Below, in pieces: positions 51,518 through 58,591 of a DNA stretch of 64,000 nt. The DNA lies in NCBI GenBank assembly GCA_963667315.1, contig OY763325.1, positions 3,917,888 through 3,981,887 on the forward strand. The letters are read 5' to 3'. The notes below the pieces were generated by a model. The model made no database searches and was not told the DNA's origin. It worked only from the letters and a program-made list of their open reading frames with translations. Position 1 is the first letter of the stretch; each line of letters opens with the position of its first letter. A program made the position numbers and the translations under genes. Source of the stretch: DAINPP01 sp963667315. Its GTDB lineage: Bacteria > Thermotogota > Thermotogae > MWEM01.

Positions 51518-52459
51518 ATGGGAAAGATGGTTGGTATTAAAAAGATTCATTTCGATTCGGATAGTTTTAATTTGATAGAGTTGACCGAAGGAATTTACGC
51601 AGCAATAGAGATCGGGAAATCTTGTGGCAGTAATGCCGGTTTTATAGATCTTGGAGATAGAACCGTGATATTCGATACGTTTTTAAATATAGAGGCAGCG
51701 AGAGAGATGAAACAGGCTGCTGAGTTATTGACGGGGAAAAAAGCTTCCATAGTGATCAACAGCCACAGCCATTCGGATCATATTATTGGGAACTGCCTGT
51801 TTGATGAAGTTGTGTTAATCAGTTCACCGGAAACAAGAACCGCTGTAGAAAAAACAAAAAAAGAATTTGATGAAGAAAAAGAAGACTACAAAAAAAGAGT
51901 TGAAGAAATCGAAAAATTATTCGAGACTGAAACCGACGAAGATACAATTGCGAATCTGAAAAACGAATACAAATTCCTCAGTAATTTTACGAAACCCGGC
52001 GTTGACATAAGAGTACCCGATATTTCCATAGATGGAGAAACTGTTCTATACGGAAGCAAAAGAACCTTAAAACTGTTGAAGTTTGATAAAGCGCATTCTT
52101 CCGGTGATATTGTGGCTTACATCCCAGAAGACAAAATATGCTTCACTGGGGATCTGCTGTTTTCAAGCTCTCATCCGTGGATAGGCAGTGGAAACCCCGA
52201 AGGATTGATCGAAGCGCTTGAAGAATTATCCTCACTGGATATTGAATATTTCGTTCCCGGACACGGTAGATTGGCCGCCAAAGAAGATATATTTCTGCAG
52301 ATCAAGTATATAAAAGAGATGATTCAATTAGTCGAAGACAATGAAAGTCTTGATGCTGAAGAATTTTCTTTGGAAATGCTTTCCCCTGAATTTCAAAAAC
52401 TTGAAAGTCTTTGTTTTAACTGGAATTTACAATTCCTTATAGGCAGAAAAAATAAATAA
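51518..52459 (+). CDS. metallo-beta-lactamase-fold hydrolase
   Basis: 313 aa. Metal site: INSHSHSDHIIGN (HxHxDH, ~82-87), a bridging aspartate in CFTGDLLF (~210) and FVPGHGRL (~250). Between ~105 and 155 is a charged coiled-coil insertion (KEFDEEKEDYKKRVEEIEKL, then more E/K), unusual for small members. Cytosolic. Substrate unknown; family members cleave thioesters, lactones or phosphodiesters. AAAGGA stands seven nt before the first ATG; an ATG three codons later is also possible. Monocistronic with its own terminator. Confidence 0.85.
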   Translation: MGKMVGIKKIHFDSDSFNLIELTEGIYAAIEIGKSCGSNAGFIDLGDRTVIFDTFLNIEAAREMKQAAELLTGKKASIVINSHSHSDHIIGNCLFDEVVLISSPETRTAVEKTKKEFDEEKEDYKKRVEEIEKLFETETDEDTIANLKNEYKFLSNFTKPGVDIRVPDISIDGETVLYGSKRTLKLLKFDKAHSSGDIVAYIPEDKICFTGDLLFSSSHPWIGSGNPEGLIEALEELSSLDIEYFVPGHGRLAAKEDIFLQIKYIKEMIQLVEDNESLDAEEFSLEMLSPEFQKLESLCFNWNLQFLIGRKNK

Positions 52460-52489
52460 CAAGAAATGGGAACAGGTTCCCATTTCTTG
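52460..52489 (+). terminator. terminator of the metallo-beta-lactamase-fold gene
   Basis: CAAGAAATGGGAAC and GTTCCCATTTCTTG form a perfect 14-bp stem with an AG loop, followed by TTTCTTTGTTT. Confidence 0.8.
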
Positions 52490-52593
52490 TTTCTTTGTTT
52501 ACCGGCTATGTCTATTCAGTAAGAGTATTGGTGTGTGATGAAAGCCGATACGATTGATTTAAACTTGCCGATGAAACTAAACAAGTGATTATA

Positions 52594-53865
52594 TTATTCA
52601 TTTCCTTCTTTTATCTTCCGCCCTGTGATATATGGAATATTTTTAGTCATACAATGTATACCACCACCACAAATATTCAACGCCAGCGAATTAATCATAA
52701 TAACCTTTCTATTTGGAAAAGCCTTTTCCAATACTTTTTTTGCTTCGGTATCTTTTTGTTTTATAGACAAGGACATCCCTTCTTGATAGTATTTTTGCCC
52801 TAAGACAATTTCATTTAAGATTAAAAAATTGCAATAACTTAGAGCCGGTTGGACTCTGAATGCCATTCTATGATTATTTTCCTTATCATATGTATCAAAA
52901 GTTTTTATAACCATCTTCGAATTCATTTCTTTAAAGGTCGTATAGAACGGCTCATCCTCCGTTACATCAATATATATTGGATCAGGGATTGGCATCCTGA
53001 GAATATTGAACGGGTTCCCATTTGAATCTGTAACATCCTTCAAAATATTATAAGCATCTTCCATTCGCTCTTTTGTTATTCTTGCGGACGTTAGTTCTGA
53101 TGCTTCTTTTTCCGTAACATCGGCTAAGATTATCGTATTTGTATCAGTAAATCTGCACATCTCATCAATGTGGCCATTGGCAGATGAAGAACGGTATATC
53201 GGTAAATCATCTATAATGTCTAATGGGCCACTACTCGTTTGTTCATCATCAAAAGTGGGTTTATTCAGCCATATAACAGTATCTAAGTTGAACAATCTCT
53301 TGTACTCAGATTCAATTTCATCTTTTGTATAGGATGGGTTTCTTTTTTTGACTTCAGTATCTAAAAGTGTCATTAAAACGCCATTACCGTTAAATTCCCT
53401 GTCTCCGCCTTCGGAAATCAAACGACTGTTTATAATGTTCGTGCACCCCAGTTCTATTGACATGTGGGGTCCGAATTTTTCTGAAGGGTTTGAATAAGGT
53501 CCACCAATAAATTCACCGCCATAGGTATCAAACTTAAAGTTTACCAGTAGTTTATTACCGTCTTCATCCCCTAATATATCTGGGCCATAGTCCCTTGCCC
53601 ACCTTAGCTTATCTTCAAAATATGTAAACTTGATTTTGCTCATATCAACTTCAGCATTTATAAGCTTTTCTCTACACGCGTTTACGGAACATCCCTGATT
53701 AACATTTAATATCACATCAACCTGGGAACTGACTTGTTTGATTACTTCCACCATAACATCGTGTATGCTGTAGCCGTTTATCATACTTTCTTCATTTGAC
53801 CAGCTTATTATTACTTTTTCCTGTTTTTCAAACTCTCCAAAGTACCTAAAACGATTCTCTTTCAT
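52594..53865 (-). CDS. agmatine deiminase/Porphyromonas-type peptidylarginine deiminase family enzyme
   Basis: 423-aa guanidine-modifying enzyme. Catalytic blocks: LRWARDYGPDI (~88), ISEGGDREFNG (~140), SANGHIDEMCRF (~230, catalytic His and Asp) and the nucleophile in ALNICGGGIHCMTKNIP (~405). All active-site positions of the family are present. No signal peptide at the chosen start, so a cytosolic agmatine or free-arginine-derivative deiminase is more likely than a secreted protein-modifying one. The frame opens 29 codons earlier, but GGAGG seven nt before the ATG at 53865 decides. Preceded by a MerR-type promoter. Confidence 0.85.
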   Translation of the reverse strand: MKENRFRYFGEFEKQEKVIISWSNEESMINGYSIHDVMVEVIKQVSSQVDVILNVNQGCSVNACREKLINAEVDMSKIKFTYFEDKLRWARDYGPDILGDEDGNKLLVNFKFDTYGGEFIGGPYSNPSEKFGPHMSIELGCTNIINSRLISEGGDREFNGNGVLMTLLDTEVKKRNPSYTKDEIESEYKRLFNLDTVIWLNKPTFDDEQTSSGPLDIIDDLPIYRSSSANGHIDEMCRFTDTNTIILADVTEKEASELTSARITKERMEDAYNILKDVTDSNGNPFNILRMPIPDPIYIDVTEDEPFYTTFKEMNSKMVIKTFDTYDKENNHRMAFRVQPALSYCNFLILNEIVLGQKYYQEGMSLSIKQKDTEAKKVLEKAFPNRKVIMINSLALNICGGGIHCMTKNIPYITGRKIKEGNE

Positions 53866-53899
53866 ATTGTCCTCCGTATTGCAATATTTGTTTGTTAAC

Positions 53900-53930
53900 A
53901 GTATACTATATAGACTCACGCTATATGCAA
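53900..53930 (-). promoter_or_regulatory. MerR-type promoter of the deiminase gene
   Basis: Minus strand TTGCAT, exactly 19 nt, TATACT, with AGTCTATATAG and GTATACT dyad material in and beside the spacer. Long-spacer promoters of this kind are activated by MerR regulators; two are encoded in the window (at 2.0-2.7 and 56.8-57.6 kb). Confidence 0.5.
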
Positions 53931-54029
53931 GAAGGAAATATGTGACTATCAAAGATTATGCAAATTCACCAACAGAAATGCTCTCGTTAGTTGCTCCGTT
54001 TTTTACAACAATCACTTTGCGTGGCAGTA

Positions 54030-54857
54030 CTACGCACTCCTTATTTCAAGGTGAACCATATACTGCATTTTGAGAATATCGGCAAATAAAATCGCTAATC
54101 TAATTTTGAAGGGCAAACCAATTTTTACATTTTCAAAGAGTGAGAATTCTTCTCTGATTCCTATCCGTGTATGCCATTGCAATAAATCTTTCGCGCTTCT
54201 AAGTCCCCATTTCAAAAACGACTTCTTATCCATCCCGCTACTCTGTATAACCATCTTATTTGCTATTTTTATACCAATTGGCGAAGTCGCATCGAAGGCA
54301 ATTTCGAAATTCGGGAATGCAGCCGCAAGTTTATCTAAAAACGCCATGATTTCCTGTTCCTCAAAGTAGTACAAAACGCCCGCTGCAACAAACAGAATAG
54401 CCTCTTTACTTTTCAGGAGATTTAGCCATTCATCGTCAAAAAAAGATGCCGCTATGAATTTTCGCCGGACACTTTCATGAATGAACTGCTTTCGTATCTC
54501 AATCACATCCGGCAAGTCCAAATCAAACCACTCTATGGTTCCATTATCAATGCGCTCAAACGTTGTGTCAAAACCACAGCCGATGTTGACGATGGCAGCT
54601 TTGGGATGCTTTTCAATAAAATCCTTTATTATTTTATCGAATGACAGGCTACGCCCGATCCATCCAAGCTGACTGATTTCACTGAGGTTTTTTGTGATAA
54701 TGGAAAAGTCATAGTCTATCCTGTTGATGATTTCGACCGCCGTCTGATCCACAAGCAGTGGGTTCTTCTTCTGTGTTTCCACCGCACGCCCCCACAAAGG
54801 GAGAAGCAGTGTTTTTTGAACATTTCCAAGGTTAACCTTTAATTTTTCACTCATCAT
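54030..54857 (-). CDS. class I SAM-dependent O-methyltransferase (LCM/TcmP-like)
   Basis: 275 aa, leucine carboxyl methyltransferase/TcmP-type fold. SAM site: AIVNIGCGFDTTFERI (~88-103) and WFDLDLPDVIEIRKQFI (~110). LFVAAGVLYYFEEQEI (~155) is the conserved post-motif region. Proteins of this group methylate polyketides or small acids; substrate unknown. AGGAG precedes the ATG pair at 54857/54854. Coupled by overlap to a 27-codon small ORF and, through it, to the nucleotide-related gene upstream. Confidence 0.82.
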   Translation of the reverse strand: MMSEKLKVNLGNVQKTLLLPLWGRAVETQKKNPLLVDQTAVEIINRIDYDFSIITKNLSEISQLGWIGRSLSFDKIIKDFIEKHPKAAIVNIGCGFDTTFERIDNGTIEWFDLDLPDVIEIRKQFIHESVRRKFIAASFFDDEWLNLLKSKEAILFVAAGVLYYFEEQEIMAFLDKLAAAFPNFEIAFDATSPIGIKIANKMVIQSSGMDKKSFLKWGLRSAKDLLQWHTRIGIREEFSLFENVKIGLPFKIRLAILFADILKMQYMVHLEIRSA

Positions 54858-54937
54858 TTTATCTCCTCGTTCTCATCGGTAAACACGTTTTTCAAGTCGT
54901 TATAAACAAACACAGACATTTCTTTCATATACTTCAT
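54854..54937 (-). CDS. 27-aa small ORF coupled on both sides
   Basis: Begins with ATG overlapping the stop of the upstream gene (ATGA) and ends with TGA overlapping the methyltransferase start (ATGA). Peptide MKYMKEMSVFVYNDLKNVFT plus seven acidic-rich residues. The methyltransferase ribosome-binding sequence lies inside it. Double 4-nt overlap is what translational coupling looks like, so this may be a real small gene; alternatively it is the stub of a deleted one. Confidence 0.4.
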   Translation of the reverse strand: MKYMKEMSVFVYNDLKNVFTDENEEIK

Positions 54938-55263
54938 TCTGTTCCTTTACGCCCTTCATCCTCCATATATTTAACAGGTTTGCCCGTTGATTTTGCATAA
55001 TCTATCTCTGATTTTGTACTACTGCCAATATAACCATTTTTATTAATTACAAATATTTCATCTGCCATATCAATTTTTCTTTTATGCATATCATCTAACA
55101 TATTTTTTACATCTTCTGATAAGACTTCAGTGTCACCTGAATGACCAAATAAGCCTACCGAAATAACAATGTTTTCCTGTAAAGTTAATTCTTTTTGTAT
55201 CCTTATAAAATCATCTTTAAATCTTGTGCTGCCACATAAAGTAACGACATTATATTTTTTCAT
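54934..55263 (-). CDS. small nucleoside deoxyribosyltransferase-like protein
   Basis: 109 aa. N-terminal VVTLCGSTRFKDDF and the later DMADEIFVINKNGYIGSSTKSEIDYA follow the pattern of nucleoside 2-deoxyribosyltransferase-like/DUF4406 proteins (glycine-serine nucleotide loop, then the acidic D-A-D-E strand). Function in this subgroup is not established; roles in nucleotide handling are inferred from the fold. First gene of a three-ORF coupled unit. Ribosome-binding sequence AGGAGTGG precedes the ATG. Confidence 0.75.
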   Translation of the reverse strand: MKKYNVVTLCGSTRFKDDFIRIQKELTLQENIVISVGLFGHSGDTEVLSEDVKNMLDDMHKRKIDMADEIFVINKNGYIGSSTKSEIDYAKSTGKPVKYMEDEGRKGTE

Positions 55264-55370
55264 ATGATTCCACTCCTTTTTTTCTTGCCTTCATTATGTA
55301 ACTTCTTTTCTTTTTTTTGTGTCCGGTTCTTTGAGTCCATTATCTTTTCAATTTATGATATAATTAATCG

Positions 55371-55413
55371 GTTACTTAATAGGAGTTAAGTAACTAAACC
55401 CCTATTAAGTAAC
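55371..55413. repeat. repeated TTAAGTAAC palindromes upstream of the AAA ATPase
   Basis: Three copies: GTTACTTAATAGG (55371-55383, inverted), GTTAAGTAAC (55385-55394, itself palindromic) and CCTATTAAGTAAC (55401-55413). First and third are exact inverses over 12 bp. A TATAAT lies at 55359-55364. The set looks like a multi-site operator between promoter and gene. Confidence 0.55.
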
Positions 55414-55449
55414 TGAATCCTGTAACTGTAAATGAAAAAGAGGTGTATG

Positions 55450-56571
55450 ATGCTTTTTTCAATCGCTCCAAAGAATAAAAAAAGTGAACTTTTTAACCGA
55501 GAAACCGAATTCAATAAGCTTGAAAAAGATGTCGAATCGGGACGAATCATCTTACTGGATGGTTTGAGAAGAATTGGGAAAACTTCATTGTTAAAGGTGT
55601 TTTTAAATGAAAGTGATCATTTCAGTATCATGATTGATTGTCGGGCATTTGAAAAAAACAAACGCATTGAGCGAAATAGCTTTAATCGTGGGATTTTAAA
55701 AGCTATTGAAAGAGAATTTAAGACATCCAAATTTAAAAAGTTTATAGGAACTCTTTCTGAGATTGGTATTGGAGAAATCTCAATCAGCTTGAACAATAAA
55801 ATAGAAAATGAAAAACCGGATATTTCAGATATTCTCAACGACATAAATTATGTGATGGAAAAGAAAGAGAAAAAATTTATCATTGCCTTTGATGAGGCTC
55901 AATTTCTGAGATTTTACGGGAGAGGTGGAAATGAATTTTTACAGATAATGGCTTCTGCCTATGATAACCTGGATAATATCGTTTTTATTCTGACCGGTTC
56001 TGAAGTAGGTTTATTACATGATTTTATAAACGTGGAAGATGTGGAAGCTCCTCTTTACGGAAGATATATCAACGAAATTACCCTGGAACGTTTTAAAAGA
56101 GAAAAATCATTAGAATTTCTGAAAAAAGGCTTTGATGAGACTGAGATTGCCATCAGTGACAACGAAATAGAAAAGACTGTAGAAAAACTGGACGGAATAG
56201 TTGGTTATCTGAGTATGTTCGGCTATATGGCGTTGACAGAGGGGGACTTTGATTTCAACACGAATCTTGCCAGGACATCCGATATGGCAGAAAAAATCGT
56301 TAAGAAAGAAATTCAGACATTAATCTTAAAATCGCTTAATTATGGTTATGTCCTGAATGCCATCGCTTACGGAATGGACAGATTTTCCAAAATAAAGAAA
56401 TATGTTGAAAGCAATTTTTCCAGTATTTCCGACCCAACTTTGAGTAAAATTCTTTCCGGATTAAAAAAACAAAGTTTTATAGATGTAGAATATATCAAAA
56501 CTCAGAAGTTATATATTTTTCCGGATCCTGTTATCAAAAAAGTCTGTGAAGAAATGACTTTTGATACATAA
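55450..56571 (+). CDS. AAA ATPase of the archaeal-type ATPase_2 family
   Basis: 373-aa P-loop ATPase, cytosolic. N-terminal FNRETEFNKLEKDVESGRII, Walker A DGLRRIGKTSLLKVF (~33), Walker B FIIAFDEAQFL (~142), sensor I FILTGSEVGLL (~178), then a helical lid and a C-terminal winged-helix-like part (YVESNFSSISDPTLSKILSG, ~325). Proteins of this kind are common in archaea, Thermotogae and some Firmicutes; their biological role is largely unknown. Of several clustered starts, ATG 55450 is six nt behind AGAGG. Preceded by repeated palindromes that suggest autoregulation. Confidence 0.82.
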   Translation: MLFSIAPKNKKSELFNRETEFNKLEKDVESGRIILLDGLRRIGKTSLLKVFLNESDHFSIMIDCRAFEKNKRIERNSFNRGILKAIEREFKTSKFKKFIGTLSEIGIGEISISLNNKIENEKPDISDILNDINYVMEKKEKKFIIAFDEAQFLRFYGRGGNEFLQIMASAYDNLDNIVFILTGSEVGLLHDFINVEDVEAPLYGRYINEITLERFKREKSLEFLKKGFDETEIAISDNEIEKTVEKLDGIVGYLSMFGYMALTEGDFDFNTNLARTSDMAEKIVKKEIQTLILKSLNYGYVLNAIAYGMDRFSKIKKYVESNFSSISDPTLSKILSGLKKQSFIDVEYIKTQKLYIFPDPVIKKVCEEMTFDT

Positions 56572-56576
56572 TTGCG

Positions 56577-56640
56577 AAAGTGAAATAAGGATTCAAGTTT
56601 TCTGTTCATTTTGGAGTTCTATTTCACTTTATGTACAGGA
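56577..56640. repeat. inverted repeat after the AAA ATPase gene
   Basis: AAAGTGAAATA (56577-56587) and its complement TATTTCACTTT (56630-56640), 42 nt apart, directly after the ATPase stop. No T-run, so either a weak terminator or a binding-site pair. The rest of the interval up to 56796 contains a possible TATAAT at 56678 region for the MerR gene and nothing else clear. Confidence 0.35.
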
Positions 56641-56796
56641 ATACTGTGTTGTTTCTTTATGGGGGAGTATACAATTTATAATGAGAACATGTCAACAAAC
56701 ATATTCTGTTAAATGTTCTTTTTTGTATAATTGTCTGTTATTTTGTTTTTTTGTTTGCTGCGTTCAGAAGGTTTGCTTTATAAAAGGGAGTTCTTG

Positions 56797-57564
56797 ATGA
56801 GAGAAAAATTTACCATAGGTGAGATTGCAAAAATTTTAAATATTTCAACACATCAAATCAGATATTATGAAGAGAAAGGTGTCATAAATCCGGAAAAAGA
56901 TAGGGAAAACGGGTACAGGTTGTATGGCTTAAATGAAATATACAAACTTGCTCATATACTGCTTCTTAGAAAATTGAATATTTCCGTCCCCGAGATCAAA
57001 AAATGCTTTAACAGCCCTTCAAATGAACAGTTTTTTGAACTGTTACAGGAATCATCAGAAAAACTGGATCATCAGATAAATGAATTGATTTTGTTGAAGG
57101 AACAGACAAAACAGATTTTGAGTCAATACCGGGAATTCAAAAAAAATGAAAACAAGTACACAGTCAAAGCTTTTGAAAAAAGAGGGTTAAAAGAATTGTT
57201 CAGTGTTGGCTATAATCATGATATGTCAGAAAGAGAGGTTTTAAACAATCTTTTTAAAGTATCAATCAATTTATTAGAACGGGATATTGTTGAGCTTTAC
57301 GATAAAAAAAGTATAACTTTCTGTGTGGAAACAGATCTTCTTTCTGAAAAAGAACAAATCATACTCAAAGCGGGAAAATATCTCTGCTATAGCTTTATAA
57401 CCGATGAGGAAGATGACTTTGAGTATCGAATAAATGAATTCATCGTTTATGCCAAAAGAGAAAAGTTTAAAATCACAGGGAAAATCATTGTAATTGAAAG
57501 CACCATGCTTTCCATTTTCAATAACACCGGGATAAAATATGAAATACAGGTACTGTTAAAGTGA
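56797..57564 (+). CDS. MerR-family regulator with GyrI-like effector region
   Basis: 255 aa. MerR helix-turn-helix (~3-70; TIGEIAKILNISTHQIRYYE, KLNISVPEIKKCF), coiled coil (~75-115), then a C-terminal ~135-residue domain with alternating strands (CVETDLLSEKEQIILKAGKY and later FKITGKIIVIEST) like the GyrI/BmrR drug-binding fold. GGGAG before the ATG at 56797 fixes the start; a longer hydrophobic upstream frame is not credible. It faces a decayed acetyltransferase gene whose promoter has the MerR-type 19-bp spacer, and that promoter is its best nearby target candidate. Confidence 0.85.
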   Translation: MREKFTIGEIAKILNISTHQIRYYEEKGVINPEKDRENGYRLYGLNEIYKLAHILLLRKLNISVPEIKKCFNSPSNEQFFELLQESSEKLDHQINELILLKEQTKQILSQYREFKKNENKYTVKAFEKRGLKELFSVGYNHDMSEREVLNNLFKVSINLLERDIVELYDKKSITFCVETDLLSEKEQIILKAGKYLCYSFITDEEDDFEYRINEFIVYAKREKFKITGKIIVIESTMLSIFNNTGIKYEIQVLLK

Positions 57565-57566
57565 AT

Positions 57567-57740
57567 TTAACTCTTATCGAATCTTTTGTTATTTTCCACC
57601 GGCAAGAAGAATAAGAATCAGAAAAACCATAGGATGATGAGTAAATGCCGTAAATCACCTCCGTTAAATACACCTAACAATGCCGGGAGCTTAATGATTC
57701 CACCAATACCGAGAAAACCCAGATACCAACCCTTTTGCAT
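57567..57740 (-). pseudogene. small membrane protein interrupted by TGA
   Basis: Starting six nt after the acetyltransferase stop: MQKGWYLGFLGIGGIIKLPA and a second hydrophobic stretch, then TGA at 57618-57620, then 16 more sense codons (FLFFLPVENN...) to TAA. Read through, it would be a 57-residue two-helix protein with TGA in a run of aromatic residues, where tryptophan would fit. A nonsense mutation is the simplest explanation. Confidence 0.4.
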
Positions 57741-57743
57741 GAT

Positions 57744-58351
57744 CTATTTCGGTTTAATCGTTTGTTTATCTGTTTCAATATTTTGATTCTTTTCCAGATA
57801 AAACCACTTCCTTTCGTTTAAAAATATTTTCGATAAAAGACTTTGCTGATAATTAACAGAATTAAAACCCAATTTTTTGTAGAGCTTGAATGCGCCTTTA
57901 TTGTGTGCGGCTACGTTAAGTGTAAAACTTTCTTTCTTTAACTTTTTGAAGGCATAGTCTTCACCGAATTCTAACAGTGCTGTACCGATACCTTCGCCTC
58001 TTTTCTCATTATCAACGGCTATATGTTCAATATAACATTCGCTCTCATTGAGCTCTTCTTGTAATAAAAGTGCCCCAAACATAAATTTTATCACCCTGAA
58101 AAGCCGTATTTTTTTGCAAGATTAATAAAACCGGTACTTTTTGATTTTTTTCTTTTTTGACCTTTCCAGCTCAATAAGAGTACCCCTACGACTGATTTGT
58201 TTTTTTCGGCTACAAAATATCCATCAAAGGTCTTGTCATCAGAAAATCCAGACTCTTTTAAAAGTTTTATCAACTTTTCTTTTGACAGGTTTGTAAGATG
58301 TTTGAATTTGCCATAAAAAGAATCTACAAGGATTTTTGTTACTTTTTCCAA
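57744..58351 (-). pseudogene. GNAT acetyltransferase split by a frameshift
   Basis: Two frames, 58351-58091 and 58094-57744, overlap by four nt (GTGA) and together make one GNAT of ~200 aa: the first ends at INLAKKYGFSG, the second continues with IKFMFGALLLQEELNESECY, then IEHIAVDNEKRGEGIGTALL, the acetyl-CoA loop, and FKLYKKLGF. Neither half alone is a complete fold. No good start codon with ribosome-binding site exists at 58351 (TTG); sense codons continue upstream, so the 5' end may be damaged too. Alternatives: sequencing error or two coupled chains. Confidence 0.7.
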
Positions 58352-58413
58352 GTCTTTTTCATCACTTTCCTTTGCAATATACTGAAAATCAGGGTGTTTT
58401 TTTTCCCCTGTAT

Positions 58414-58444
58414 ATAATAGACCTTAGAGTAGCCCTAAGGTCTA
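58414..58444 (-). promoter_or_regulatory. MerR-type promoter upstream of the split GNAT gene
   Basis: Minus strand TAGACC (58439-58444), 19 nt, TATTAT (58414-58419). The spacer is part of the dyad ATAGACCTTAG-N7-CTAAGGTCTAT. This is the classical layout of a MerR drug-responsive promoter. The interval 58352-58591 holds nothing else clear. Confidence 0.65.
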
Positions 58445-58591
58445 TAGATGTGAGAAATTGATTGGATTTCCAGGAAAGTAAACATATAAAAATTGTTTTT
58501 TTGCAAAACGTGAACATGAAATATGTATGGCAGTAGAGACTGCCAACGCTTTCCGTTTCTCGACTATCAGATATGCGTCAAATCTATGTTT

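Noticed and set aside
53942..54073. Plus-strand GTG-started frame of 43 codons with AAGGA upstream, between the deiminase and methyltransferase genes
   Set aside because: It overlaps the 3' end of the methyltransferase on the other strand, has no recognisable features and starts in the control region of the deiminase gene; chance is more likely.
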